The position numbers were made by a program, and so were the translations under genes. The notes under the pieces were generated by a model, which had not been told where the DNA came from, searched no databases, and worked only from the letters and a program-made list of their open reading frames with translations. Positions 53,139 to 61,846 of a stretch of DNA of 64,000 bases are shown in pieces; the first letter of the stretch is position 1, and every line of letters starts with the position of its first letter. Source of the stretch: DTWD01 sp963662965 (GTDB lineage Bacteria > Acidobacteriota > Vicinamibacteria > Vicinamibacterales > UBA8438); contig OY759970.1 in the NCBI GenBank assembly GCA_963662965.1, positions 1,426,001 through 1,490,000 on the forward strand, in the 5' to 3' direction.

Positions 53139-54137
53139 GTGCGGGAACTGAAGATCATCGCGTCGATGAGCGGTATCGTGCTGCTTATCGCGGCGGGACT
53201 CACGGCGGTCAGCCAGACCGAAGTTCCCGAGCCCCTACTTGGCACACCGTGTGCCCTTTTTACACCCACCCCGGATCCGCGAGAGGTCGACGAGAACGCC
53301 GATGCCGAGGCCGTACCGCCGTCACTGGCGCCCCCGGTCACGACGCGCGCCCGCGGAGTGGCGTCACTCCTCATGTTGGAAGTTGCCGACGACCTCTACG
53401 TCGTGACCGGCAGCGGCAGCAACGTCGCCGTCCATGTCACCAACGAGGGGACGGTGCTGGTTGATGATAAGTTCGCCCGGAATCACGACGAGCTCATGGG
53501 ATGCGTCGCCCGCGTGACCGACCTTCCCATTCGATACGTCGTCGGCACGCATCATCACGGCGACCACATGGGGGGCAACGAGCCGCTCACGGCCGCTGGA
53601 GGCGTCCTCGTCCTCGCACACGAGAACGTGCGGACCAATATGGTCGCCGGGAATCAGCCGGCACCGCCCGAGGTGGTGTTCACCAAGAAAACCTCGCTCG
53701 TCCTCGGCGAGGCCACCGTCGAGGTGCACCACTTCGGTCGCGGGCACACCAACGGCGATGCCGTGGTCCTCTTTCCGGAACTGGAGGTGCTGCACGCCGG
53801 CGACTTGTTTGTCGATGGCCTGCCGTTCATCGACTACGCCAATGGCGGCAGTAGCGCCGACTGGATCGAGACGCTTGGCGGAGTACTCAGCCTCGATTTC
53901 GAGACGGTCATTCCGGGCCACGGCCCGGTCATGACAAAGCGCGACGTCCAATCGTTTCGAGATCGGTTCGTGACATTGCGAACACGCATGACGCAGCTCA
54001 TCGACCGCGGCGTCACCAAGGAACGGGCGCTCGCCCAGTTGGAGACGAGGGACCTCGAGTGGGCGCTCACGCCAGACAGCCTCTTTGTCCGGCGAAGCTT
54101 TTCGGACTTCTACGACGAGGTCGCTGGGGAGAGGTAA
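53139..54137 (+). CDS. Secreted metallo-beta-lactamase-fold hydrolase
   Basis: The GTG two bases after the phosphatase stop gives 332 residues with a short signal anchor (IIASMSGIVLLIAAGLTAVS). The fold motifs are VVGTHHHGDHMGGNEPLTA, FGRGHTNGDAVVLFPELE, LHAGDLFVDGLPFIDYANGG and VIPGHGPVMTKRD. The domain begins near residue 75 (LEVADDLYVVTGSGSNVAVH). It resembles the general secreted MBL hydrolases rather than true beta-lactamases. Translation is probably coupled to the PhoD-like gene. Its 3' end overlaps the sixA remnant by 28 bases on the other strand. Confidence 0.82.
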   Translation: MRELKIIASMSGIVLLIAAGLTAVSQTEVPEPLLGTPCALFTPTPDPREVDENADAEAVPPSLAPPVTTRARGVASLLMLEVADDLYVVTGSGSNVAVHVTNEGTVLVDDKFARNHDELMGCVARVTDLPIRYVVGTHHHGDHMGGNEPLTAAGGVLVLAHENVRTNMVAGNQPAPPEVVFTKKTSLVLGEATVEVHHFGRGHTNGDAVVLFPELEVLHAGDLFVDGLPFIDYANGGSSADWIETLGGVLSLDFETVIPGHGPVMTKRDVQSFRDRFVTLRTRMTQLIDRGVTKERALAQLETRDLEWALTPDSLFVRRSFSDFYDEVAGER

Positions 54138-54621
54138 GCGTCGCGCGGACGCCAGATCCCGTTCAGCTGTCCCGCACGGGTGAGCGCGAGCGCCTTCCAG
54201 CTGCGAATCGGCAGCCGGACCTCGGTCAGCGCGGCAGTCGGTAGTGGCTCGGCTGCGCCAGTGAAGCCCGCGAGGAGGCGTTCCAGCCCAGGGTTGTGTC
54301 CGACCACCAGACGCATGGCGAGCTCCCGCCGACGTCGCGCAGGACGTCGACCATCTCGCCCAAGCTGGCCAAATACAGCCGTCGATCGTGCTGGACCGGC
54401 ACCGGCACGGCGAACTCCGCCGCGACCGCCTCCGCCGTTCGGCGCGCTCGCTTCGCCGTCGAGTTGACGATGACGTCGGGCCGGACCGCCCGTGCTGCCA
54501 TCAACCGCCCCATCCGCGGTGCGTCGCGTTTGCCGCGTTTATTCAACGGACGGTCGTGATCTGCGCGCTCCGGATCCCTCCGACTCGATTTGGCGTGCCG
54601 AAGTAGAAGGAGAGTCTTCAC
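54110..54621 (-). pseudogene. sixA: SixA-type histidine phosphatase with a frameshift
   Basis: From GTG 54621 the frame encodes VKTLLLLRHAKSSRRDPERA, HDRPLNKRGKRDAPRMGRLM and IVNSTAKRARRTAEAVAAEF, the first two thirds of SixA, with the catalytic RHA. Near 54328 (after RDVGG) the frame is lost. The continuing sequence in another frame is ELAMRLVVGHNPGLERLLAG, with the second catalytic His, down to NGIWRPRDAY and stop at 54110. SixA removes phosphate from phosphohistidine. One base indel explains everything, so a sequencing error is possible here. Confidence 0.7.
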
Positions 54622-54700
54622 GATGAACCTGTATGATCCCAAGTGCAGTGACCGCGACCCCTGCGCTACCAGTCGGTTGTGACGACGGCACCAAGCCCTG

Positions 54701-54946
54701 ATGCTGCTCATTCGGCTGCTCGACATCTATTCGCTGATTGTGTTCGGCGCCGTCATCATGTCGTGGTTGCGACTCCCCCCGGGCCACCCCATTGCCAATT
54801 TCCTGTCCGCGATGACCGCGCCGCTCCTGACGCCGATACGACGGATTCTGCCGGCCATGGGCGGGATCGACTTCTCGCCGTTGGTATTGCTGTTCGGCCT
54901 GCGACTTCTGCGCGGGGCGCTCCTCTCGGCGGTGATGGGGTTCTAG
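54701..54946 (+). CDS. YggT-family membrane protein
   Basis: The 81-residue protein has two hydrophobic helices (LLDIYSLIVFGAVIMSWL and FSPLVLLFGLRLLRGALLSAV) flanking the conserved TAPLLTPIRRILPAMGGIDFSP. This is the standard single-repeat YggT pattern. The family is linked to membrane and cell-division-related functions or osmotic tolerance in various bacteria, without a defined reaction. It is normally close to proC; here proC is 7 kb away. A dispersed repeat starts right after its stop. Confidence 0.88.
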   Translation: MLLIRLLDIYSLIVFGAVIMSWLRLPPGHPIANFLSAMTAPLLTPIRRILPAMGGIDFSPLVLLFGLRLLRGALLSAVMGF

Positions 54947-54949
54947 GTT

Positions 54950-55045
54950 TAGGGCGCGCACAGCGCGCCCCGGCGGCACGGAGTGGGGCGAAGGGGTCCC
55001 CACGAGTGCCGCCGGTGGGGCTCGGGGCCGCAGGCCCCGTCTAAT
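54950..55045. repeat. GC-rich dispersed repeat between yggT and accDA
   Basis: Contains GGGCGCGCACAGCGCGCCCC, CGGAGTGGGGCGAAGGGGTC and the end hairpin GGGGCCGCAGGCCCCGTCTA. The middle is inverted relative to the element at 24820 (CCCTTCGCCCCACTCCG there). Confidence 0.85.
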
Positions 55046-55098
55046 CAACGCTACAATCGGAGGAGCCGGCTTCCCATCGCCGATTCGAAGGTGTCATC

Positions 55099-56799
55099 GT
55101 GAGTGAAAGTACCGCGTCCGCAGCACGCGTCGCGCCGCCGGACGTCACCGTCCAATGCCGCCACTGCCAGACGGAGCATCGCGAGGCCGTTTTTCGGCAG
55201 GAGCTCTCCGTCTGTCCGTCGTGCGGTTGGCATGCGTCGCTGACCGCCCAGAAATGGATCGACCACTTGGCCGACCCGGACAGCTTCCGCGAGATCGGCA
55301 AGCGACTGTTCTCGGCTGACCCGCTCGACTTCAAAGTGACGGAGCCGTACAAAGAGCGTCTACGGGAGGCCGAGCAGCGAACCGGCATGCACGAGGCGGC
55401 ACTCGGCGGCGAGGCGCGACTTGACGGGCGTCCGTTGGTCCTCATCTCGCTCGAGTTCGACTTTCTGGGTGGCACGATGGGATCGGTCGTGGGTGAGAAA
55501 GTGGCGCGCGCCTTTCAGGCGGCGACCCGCCGCAAGCTACCGGTCGTGTCGATTCTCGCGAGCGGCGGAGCGCGCATCCAGGAAGGGATGCTCGCGCTGA
55601 TGCAAATGGCGAAGACGGCGACGGCCGTGGCGGCGCACAAGGCCGCCAGGTTGCCCTACATCTCGGTGCTGACCAACCCGAGCTTCGGCGGAACGTTTGC
55701 GAGCTTCGGGTCGCTAGGCGACGTTCTGATCGGCGAGCCGGGTGCGCAGATCGGGTTCGTCGGGGCCCGAGTCGTCGAGGGAACGATCGACGAGCGGATT
55801 CCCCAAGACGAGCGGCGGGCAGAGACGGTTCTCCAGCACGGCATGATCGATATGGTCGTCCCGCGCCGCGCGCTGCGCAATCTCCTTGCGGTATTGGTGT
55901 CACAACTGACCGCCGACCGGCATGGCACCTGGCCGGCGGTGCAGCTCGCGCCGACGCCGAAGCCGACGCGCAGCGCCAGCGAGGTCGTGAAGCTCGCACG
56001 TTCACGCGAGCGGCCGCGCGCGCGGGATTATGTCGACCGCATCTTCTCGACGTTCACGGAGCTGCACGGCGACCGCTGCTACGGTGACGATCCGGCGATC
56101 CTCGGCGGCATCGCCGACCTGCGCGGTCGTCCGGTCATGCTCATCGCGCAGACGGGGCACGTCATGCCGATGCCAGAGGGCTATCGCAAGGCGCATAGGC
56201 TTCTCAGGCTCGCGGAGAGATTCAGGCTGCCGGTGGTGACGTTCGTCGATACCCCCGGCGCGTTCCCTGGCCTCGAAGCCGAACACCGAGGCATCGCGTT
56301 GACGATTGGCCAAAATCTAGAGCTCCTCGCCAGCCTCGAGGTGCCGATTGTCAACGTAGTGATTGGAGAAGGCGGCAGCGGCGGCGCACTCGCGCTCGGT
56401 CTGGCCGACGTGATCCTAATGCAGGAGAACGCCATCTACTCGGTCATCGCCCCGGAGGGCGCGGCGGCAATCCTGTTGCGGGACGCCTCCCGAACCGATG
56501 AGCTGGTGTCGAGCCTGAAGCTCCGCGCCCACGACCTGCTCGAGCAAGGCGTCATCGACGCGATCGTGCCGGAGCCGCCGGGCGGGGCGCACCGGGACTT
56601 CGACGCCGCTGCGCGTCTCGTCATGGAGCGTGTGGTGCACCACCTCAATCAATTGGCCGGCGTCAAGCCGAGGCGGCTGGTCCGGGACCGGGCCAACCGA
56701 TTCGGCTCGATCGGCCGCTTCGAGCGCGGCGTCGTCAAAGCGGTCCGGGAAATGGTCCGCCGGATTAAGAGCAGCCGTAAGAAGACTAGGCCGAGCTGA
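55099..56799 (+). CDS. accDA: Fused acetyl-CoA carboxylase carboxyltransferase (AccD-AccA)
   Basis: The 566-residue protein joins both carboxyltransferase halves in one chain. The AccD-like half has a zinc ribbon (C20, C23, C39, C42: CRHCQTEH, VCPSCGW), then FDFLGGTMGSVVGEKVARAF, SILASGGARIQEGMLALMQM and TNPSFGGTFASFGSLGDV. After a linker near residue 290 the AccA-like half has YVDRIFSTFTELHGDRCYGD, VTFVDTPGAFPGLEAEHRGI, VIGEGGSGGALALGLADV and SVIAPEGAAAILLRD. It transfers the carboxyl group from carboxybiotin to acetyl-CoA for fatty-acid synthesis. Such fusions are known from Actinobacteria and some other phyla. Start GTG 55099. Confidence 0.92.
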   Translation: MSESTASAARVAPPDVTVQCRHCQTEHREAVFRQELSVCPSCGWHASLTAQKWIDHLADPDSFREIGKRLFSADPLDFKVTEPYKERLREAEQRTGMHEAALGGEARLDGRPLVLISLEFDFLGGTMGSVVGEKVARAFQAATRRKLPVVSILASGGARIQEGMLALMQMAKTATAVAAHKAARLPYISVLTNPSFGGTFASFGSLGDVLIGEPGAQIGFVGARVVEGTIDERIPQDERRAETVLQHGMIDMVVPRRALRNLLAVLVSQLTADRHGTWPAVQLAPTPKPTRSASEVVKLARSRERPRARDYVDRIFSTFTELHGDRCYGDDPAILGGIADLRGRPVMLIAQTGHVMPMPEGYRKAHRLLRLAERFRLPVVTFVDTPGAFPGLEAEHRGIALTIGQNLELLASLEVPIVNVVIGEGGSGGALALGLADVILMQENAIYSVIAPEGAAAILLRDASRTDELVSSLKLRAHDLLEQGVIDAIVPEPPGGAHRDFDAAARLVMERVVHHLNQLAGVKPRRLVRDRANRFGSIGRFERGVVKAVREMVRRIKSSRKKTRPS

Positions 56800-56802
56800 G
56801 CC

Positions 56803-56842
56803 AGGGCGCGCACGGCGCGGGGCGGCCAGCCCCGTCTAGTCT
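56803..56842. repeat. Short GC-rich dispersed repeat after accDA
   Basis: GGGCGCGCACGGCGCGGGGC joined to GGCCAGCCCCGTCTAGTC: the two ends of module A with the middle missing, as at 39479. Confidence 0.75.
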
Positions 56843-56887
56843 TGCGTTATGATCGTCCCCCTAACAGGTTTCCGAGAGAGGTTCACC

Positions 56888-57691
56888 ATGCGTAAAGCCC
56901 TGTTGATTGGACTCGTCCAGACTGCCCTCGTCGCGGCGATGGTCGTGACCGGAGGGACGACCGCTCCGGCCAGCGCCCAGGAAAATCCGTACGACACCAC
57001 CGTCGACCGGACCATGGGTCAGCGGATATTCCGGGCCCAGTGCGGTCGCTGCCACGGTCGCGACGCGAAGGGAAATGACGAAACGGGGGCGCCAGATCTG
57101 ACGTCTGGCGGCCTCGAGGCGAACACGGATCAAGCGCTGTTTGGCGTGATCCGCGAGGGGATTCCGAACACGGCGATGATCGGCATCAGCCCCCGAGCGT
57201 CGGACCAGACCGTGTGGCAGATCGTGAGCTACATCAACGCGCTCAATCTCGACCCGAGCGACTACGACCTTCCGGGCGACGTCAACCGCGGACGGCAGGT
57301 CTTCAGCGGGAAAGGCAACTGCGCCAACTGCCACATGGTCGAGGGCGAGGGTGGCCGACTCGGCCCAGACCTCTCGACGGTCGGGAGCCGTCTCGACCCG
57401 GACCAGCTTCGGATCGCCCTCACTGACCCGAACGAAGAGGTCGCCCCGCGTTGGTGGACCATGCGGATCACGCGCGCCGATGGATCGGTGCTCGAGGGAC
57501 TCCGGATGAACGAAGACACGTTCACGGTCCGGATCATGGACGCCGACGAGAACCTCTGGAATTTCTTAAAGAGTGAGATTCGTTCAAGCGAACGCATCAA
57601 GACGTCGACCATGCCGACCGCCGACGGGCTGACCGCCGGCGAGATGGACGACCTGATTGCGTACGTCTTCTCACTGCGGAGGGAGAGCTAA
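56888..57691 (+). CDS. Periplasmic di-heme cytochrome c
   Basis: From ATG 56888 the 267-residue protein has a signal peptide (MRKALLIGLVQTALVAAMVV to ASAQ). Two heme-attachment motifs follow: C52-x2-C55-H56 (FRAQCGRCHGRD) and C145-x2-C148-H149 (GKGNCANCHMVEGEGG). Methionine candidates for axial ligation are in NTAMIGI and in the C-terminal TSTMPTADGLT. A cytochrome of this sort is the usual electron acceptor of PQQ alcohol dehydrogenases. The PQQ dehydrogenase gene starts two bases after its stop, so they form a functional pair. Confidence 0.9.
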   Translation: MRKALLIGLVQTALVAAMVVTGGTTAPASAQENPYDTTVDRTMGQRIFRAQCGRCHGRDAKGNDETGAPDLTSGGLEANTDQALFGVIREGIPNTAMIGISPRASDQTVWQIVSYINALNLDPSDYDLPGDVNRGRQVFSGKGNCANCHMVEGEGGRLGPDLSTVGSRLDPDQLRIALTDPNEEVAPRWWTMRITRADGSVLEGLRMNEDTFTVRIMDADENLWNFLKSEIRSSERIKTSTMPTADGLTAGEMDDLIAYVFSLRRES

Positions 57692-57693
57692 TC

Positions 57694-59316
57694 ATGCAGC
57701 GGCTTGCGTTCGTCATCGCACTCATCATCGCGCTCCCGCTGGCCATCAGCGGCCAGGAGGGCGAGGGACCCTCGTTGACACCGGTCACCTGGGAACGGCT
57801 GCTGAATGCGGCCGACGAGCCGGAGAACTGGCTAATGTACAACGGCACGCTCGACAGCCAGCGGTTCAGCGGGCTCGACCAGATCCACAACCGCAACGTC
57901 GGCAACCTCGAGCTCAAGTGGGCGTATCAGATTCCTGAAATCGACCGCGCCGAGACGGTGCCGTTGGTGGTCGACGGTGTGATGTTCGTCACCGAGGCGC
58001 CAAGCAATGTCGTGGCGCTCGATGCGACGACGGGGCGGCAGTACTGGCGATACGAACACGAGCTGCCGGACGACCTCCGGATCTGTTGCGGGCGGAACAA
58101 CCGCGGCGTCGCGATCCTCGGCGAGACACTCTACATGAGCACCCTCGACGCCAAGCTCGCCGCGATCGACGCGCGGTCCGGCAACCTGGTCTGGGTGAAG
58201 GAAGTGGCGCCCTATGAGAGCGGGTACAGCAAGACCGCGGCCCCGCTCATCGTGAAGGACCAAGTCGTCACCGGTATCGCCGGCGGCGAGTTCGGCATCC
58301 GCGGCTTTCTCGATTCGTACGACGCGACGACCGGCGACCTCAACTGGCGGACAAACACGATTCCGGGCCCGGACGAGCCGGGAAACCAAACGTGGGCCGG
58401 CGAGTCGTGGCGCACCGGCGGATCGCCGACCTGGATCACCGGCTCCTACGATCCCGACCTCGACCTCGTCTACTGGGGAACCGGCAACCCGGGACCCGAC
58501 TGGAACGGCGACGTCCGCCTGGGCGACAACCTCTACTCCGACTCGGCCCTCGCGCTGAACGGTGTTACCGGTAACCTTGAGTGGTACTTCCAGTTCACAC
58601 CCCACGATATTCACGACTGGGACGCCATTCAGGTGCCGATCCTGGCCGACATCAGGTACGGAGGCGAGATGCGCAAGGTAATGATGTGGGCGAACCGGAA
58701 CGCCTTCTACTACACCCTCGACCGCGAAACCGGCGAGTTCCTGGTCGGTAAACCGTATGCGCGGCAAACTTGGGCCGAACGACTCGATGAGAACGGTCGT
58801 CCCATTCGCGTGCCGAACATGGAGCCATCCCCCGAAGGCACGCTGGTCTCACCGACGATCGGCGGCGGCACGAACTGGTGGTCGCCCGCCTTCAGCCCGC
58901 GCACCGGCCTGTTCTATGTGAACGCGTTTGACGGAGAGCAGCTGTTCTTCATCCGTGACGAAGACTACGTCGAGGGCGAGCAATATACCGGTGGCGGCGG
59001 GGAGAATGCCGGACCGATCGACAACTATCACAGCGCGATCCGCGCCATCGACCCCGCGACTGGCGACGTGCGGTGGGAGTACCCGATCGCTCCCCGCTCG
59101 ACGTCGGGGCTGCTGACGACCGCCGGCGACCTCGTCTTCGGCGGCACCGTCGATGGCTACTTCTTCGCCGTCGATGCGGTGAGCGGGCAGGAACTGTGGC
59201 ACGTCGCGGTCGGCGCGCGCGTTCATTCGGCGCCGCTGAGCTACTCCGTGAACGGCGAGCAGTTCGTGACGATTGCGGCGGGCAATGTGGTATTTACGTT
59301 TGGGCTGGGCGACTAG
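57694..59316 (+). CDS. PQQ-dependent dehydrogenase, methanol/ethanol family
   Basis: The 540-residue quinoprotein has a signal peptide (MQRLAFVIALIIALPLAISGQ) and a beta-propeller of tryptophan-docking repeats such as VGNLELKWAYQIPEIDRAET and VVALDATTGRQYWRYEHEL. The vicinal cysteine pair C131-C132 (RICCGRNNRG) that sits over PQQ is present. So are the active-site regions TWAGESWRTGGSPTWITG, GTGNPGPDWNGDVRLGDN and FTPHDIHDWDAIQVP. Substrate is probably an alcohol or aldehyde. There is no fused heme domain; the separate di-heme cytochrome upstream supplies it. Calcium versus lanthanide use cannot be settled here. Confidence 0.9.
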   Translation: MQRLAFVIALIIALPLAISGQEGEGPSLTPVTWERLLNAADEPENWLMYNGTLDSQRFSGLDQIHNRNVGNLELKWAYQIPEIDRAETVPLVVDGVMFVTEAPSNVVALDATTGRQYWRYEHELPDDLRICCGRNNRGVAILGETLYMSTLDAKLAAIDARSGNLVWVKEVAPYESGYSKTAAPLIVKDQVVTGIAGGEFGIRGFLDSYDATTGDLNWRTNTIPGPDEPGNQTWAGESWRTGGSPTWITGSYDPDLDLVYWGTGNPGPDWNGDVRLGDNLYSDSALALNGVTGNLEWYFQFTPHDIHDWDAIQVPILADIRYGGEMRKVMMWANRNAFYYTLDRETGEFLVGKPYARQTWAERLDENGRPIRVPNMEPSPEGTLVSPTIGGGTNWWSPAFSPRTGLFYVNAFDGEQLFFIRDEDYVEGEQYTGGGGENAGPIDNYHSAIRAIDPATGDVRWEYPIAPRSTSGLLTTAGDLVFGGTVDGYFFAVDAVSGQELWHVAVGARVHSAPLSYSVNGEQFVTIAAGNVVFTFGLGD

Positions 59317-59339
59317 CGTTCCAGACCACGCTGGCGCCT

Positions 59340-59660
59340 ATGTCAGTCATCAATCTTCGCGACGTCGCGCCAAGAGAACAGATGCCCGGCTTTCACGGGC
59401 GGATAGTGCACGCCGACAAGATGACGATCATCCACTGGGAGATCGACGCCGGCGCGGAGCTGCCCGAACACTCCCACCCGCATGAGCAGGTCTCGAATCT
59501 GCTTGCGGGCGAGTTCGACATGACGATCGACGGCACCGAGAGCCGACTGACCGCCGGCTCGGTCGCCGTCGTCCCATCGAATGCCGTCCACTCGGGACGC
59601 GCGGTCACTGCCTGCCGCTTCATCGACGTCTTCCAGCCGGTGCGGGAGGACTATCGGTAG
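59340..59660 (+). CDS. Small cupin-domain protein
   Basis: The 106-residue protein has a single cupin: MTIIHWEIDAGAELPEHSHPHEQVSNLLAGEFDM holds motif 1 (G-x5-HxH-x3-E-x6-G in pattern) and TAGSVAVVPSNAVHSGRAV holds motif 2. The histidines and glutamate of a metal site are kept. No signal peptide is seen. It starts 23 bases after the PQQ dehydrogenase gene. A role in sugar or alcohol metabolism is possible but unproven. Confidence 0.85.
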   Translation: MSVINLRDVAPREQMPGFHGRIVHADKMTIIHWEIDAGAELPEHSHPHEQVSNLLAGEFDMTIDGTESRLTAGSVAVVPSNAVHSGRAVTACRFIDVFQPVREDYR

Positions 59661-59690
59661 GCACCGCCCTCGATCCCCTCCGATGCCGGC

Positions 59691-59753
59691 TAGAAGCCAT
59701 CTCATAAATACGGCGTGTCACCGAATGCCGGCGCAGGTATGAGATGGCTTCTA
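59691..59753. repeat. 16-bp perfect inverted repeat enclosing the M1 peptidase start
   Basis: TAGAAGCCATCTCATA and TATGAGATGGCTTCTA flank a 31-base loop. The start codon of the downstream gene (59744) lies inside the right arm. Both ends are TA. It may be a miniature element or the excision-like remnant of an insertion sequence, or an RNA hairpin that hides the start codon. Confidence 0.8.
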
Positions 59754-61786
59754 ACCTTGGACTAACGCGCGTCGGGATCGCCGTGGCGTTCGTCCTCGCG
59801 GCACTGGTGAGCAGCACGCGGACGGCGACCGAGGAACTGGCCGCGCCGGGGCAACCTTCCGATCCGGCGCCGGCGACCGGCACGCGGTCGCCGCGCAACG
59901 CGAATTATTCGATCGACGTCACGCTCGACCACGCGGCTCGCACGCTGTCGGGTCGCGAAGTGCTGACGTGGCGGAACATCTCGCCCTTATCTGCTGCCGA
60001 GCTCAGGTTCCATCTCTACTACAACGCGTGGAGGAACACCCGATCGACCTGGATGCGAGAGCGCGTGCTCGGCCGGGGCCTCGCCCTCCACGACCGGCGG
60101 GAATCGGACTGGGGCTGGATCGACATCACGCGCATCCGCCTGCTCGGCGTCGGCGACCGCTTACCGATCGACCTGACCACCGACGCCTCGTTCATCGCCC
60201 CGGACGACGGCAATCCGGACGACCGGACGGTGATGTCGGTTTCGTTGCCCGCGCCAGTCTCACCCGGCGACACGATCAACGTCGAAATCGAATGGACGTC
60301 TCGGGTGCCCCGGACCTTTGCGCGCACCGGCACCATCGGCGACTACTATTTCATCGCCCAGTGGTTCCCGAAGATCGGCGTCCTCGAGGGTGACGGCTGG
60401 ACCTGCCACCAGTTCCACACCGCAACCAATTTCTTCGCCGACTACGGTGTCTACGACGTCCGCCTCACGGTGCCGGCCGGGTGGGTGCTTGGCGCCACGG
60501 GGCGGGAACAGTGGGTGAGGGACAACGGTGACGGCACCGCCACCCATCACTACTACGCCGAGGATGTACACGACTTCGCCTGGACCACGAGTCCAGACTT
60601 CGTCGACCTTCGGGATCGCTTCGAACACCCAGACCTGCCGGATGTCGACATTCGCCTCTTGCTGCAACCCGAGCATCGCGACCAAGCCGAGCGCCACTTC
60701 GAGGCGACCCGTCAGACGTTCAAGTACTTTGGCGAGTGGTTCGGTGCCTACCCCTACGGCCACGTCACCATTGTCGATCCCGCCTGGCAAAGCGGCTCCG
60801 GCGGCATGGAATACCCGACCCTCTTTACGGCGGGCACGCGCTGGCTCGCGCCGGAGACGACCGACGGTCCCGAAGGGGTCACGGTGCACGAAGCCGGCCA
60901 TCAGTTCTTTTACGGCGTCATCGGAAGCAACGAAGTTGAGCACGCCTGGCTCGACGAAGGGCTCAACACCTTTGCCGCCGCGCGCGCGGTGGATCAGTAC
61001 TTCCCGCACTATTGGGAGCGACGGTTCTTCGGCGGGTTCGTCCCTTGGACCTTGACGGACATCCCGTGGTCTCGGGCCATCGACGGCAGCCGGTTGGCGC
61101 GCTACCGGCCGGCCGCGCGTATGGACATCCAGGCGACGCCGACGTTTCGCTACTGGCCCGGCAGCATGTTCTCGACCGCCTACTACAAGACCGCACTCTG
61201 GCTCCATACGCTCGAGCGGTACCTCGGCTGGCCGACGCTCAAACGCGGGATGGCAGCCTACTACGATCGCTGGCAGTTCGCCCACCCGGAGCCGCAGGAC
61301 TTCTTCGACGCCGTCAGCGAAGCGGCCGACATGGACCTGCGGTGGTTCTTCGACCAAGTCCATGGCGGCTCCGCTGTCTTCGATTACGGGGTGGCGCAGC
61401 TCACGAGTCGGGACGCGGCCGGTCGAGGATTCTTCGATGGCGCGTTTCGCGACCGCGGTTCGTCCGACGCATTCGAGACGACGGTGGTGGTCCGCCGCTA
61501 CGGCGATGGTGTCTTTCCCGTGGACGTGATCGTCGAGTTCGCGGACGGTCACCGCGAACGCCGCGAGTGGAATGGGCACGCCCAGTGGACCGCATTCGAG
61601 TTCGAGCACACCGCGCGCGCCACAAGCGCCGCCGTCGACCCAGACCGTGTGTTGTTGCTCGACGTCAACGAGACGAACAACAGCCTCACGACGGCTTCTC
61701 GCGCCACGGCGGCGGCCACGAAATGGACCCTCGCCTGGATGGTGTGGCTGCAGGATGCATTGCTGACATATGCGTTCGTTATTTAA
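59744..61786 (+). CDS. Secreted M1-family metallopeptidase
   Basis: The 680-residue protein has a signal-like start (MASNLGLTRVGIAVAFVLAALV). It has an N-terminal beta domain (NYSIDVTLDHAARTLSGREV) and the gluzincin site HEAGHQFFYGVIGSNEVEHAWLDEG (in two parts: HEAGH at 382-386 and Glu405 after 18 residues). The exopeptidase-type motif GSGGMEYPTLF takes the place of GAMEN, so substrate preference may differ. A helical C-terminal domain follows (YYDRWQFAHPEPQDFFDAV). It is presumed to degrade peptides outside the cytoplasm. The start codon is in a long inverted repeat, with no clear Shine-Dalgarno outside it. Confidence 0.87.
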   Translation: MASNLGLTRVGIAVAFVLAALVSSTRTATEELAAPGQPSDPAPATGTRSPRNANYSIDVTLDHAARTLSGREVLTWRNISPLSAAELRFHLYYNAWRNTRSTWMRERVLGRGLALHDRRESDWGWIDITRIRLLGVGDRLPIDLTTDASFIAPDDGNPDDRTVMSVSLPAPVSPGDTINVEIEWTSRVPRTFARTGTIGDYYFIAQWFPKIGVLEGDGWTCHQFHTATNFFADYGVYDVRLTVPAGWVLGATGREQWVRDNGDGTATHHYYAEDVHDFAWTTSPDFVDLRDRFEHPDLPDVDIRLLLQPEHRDQAERHFEATRQTFKYFGEWFGAYPYGHVTIVDPAWQSGSGGMEYPTLFTAGTRWLAPETTDGPEGVTVHEAGHQFFYGVIGSNEVEHAWLDEGLNTFAAARAVDQYFPHYWERRFFGGFVPWTLTDIPWSRAIDGSRLARYRPAARMDIQATPTFRYWPGSMFSTAYYKTALWLHTLERYLGWPTLKRGMAAYYDRWQFAHPEPQDFFDAVSEAADMDLRWFFDQVHGGSAVFDYGVAQLTSRDAAGRGFFDGAFRDRGSSDAFETTVVVRRYGDGVFPVDVIVEFADGHRERREWNGHAQWTAFEFEHTARATSAAVDPDRVLLLDVNETNNSLTTASRATAAATKWTLAWMVWLQDALLTYAFVI

Positions 61787-61795
61787 TCGCGCCCG

Positions 61796-61846
61796 GTGCA
61801 AGGTTCAGGGCAGAAACTGCGTTGGTTCAGGGTTCAACGCGGAACC
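61796..61846. repeat. GGTTCAGGG array upstream of a membrane protein gene
   Basis: Units AGGTTCA, TGGTTCA, GGGTTCA and CGGAACC (inverted) span the whole gap between the M1 stop and the next ATG. Same family as the arrays in the purine operon. Confidence 0.72.

Noticed and set aside
53139..54137. The MBL-fold protein as an antibiotic-resistance beta-lactamase
   Set aside because: It has the general fold motifs only, and its partner is a PhoD-like phosphatase. Nothing specific to B1-B3 lactamases is visible.
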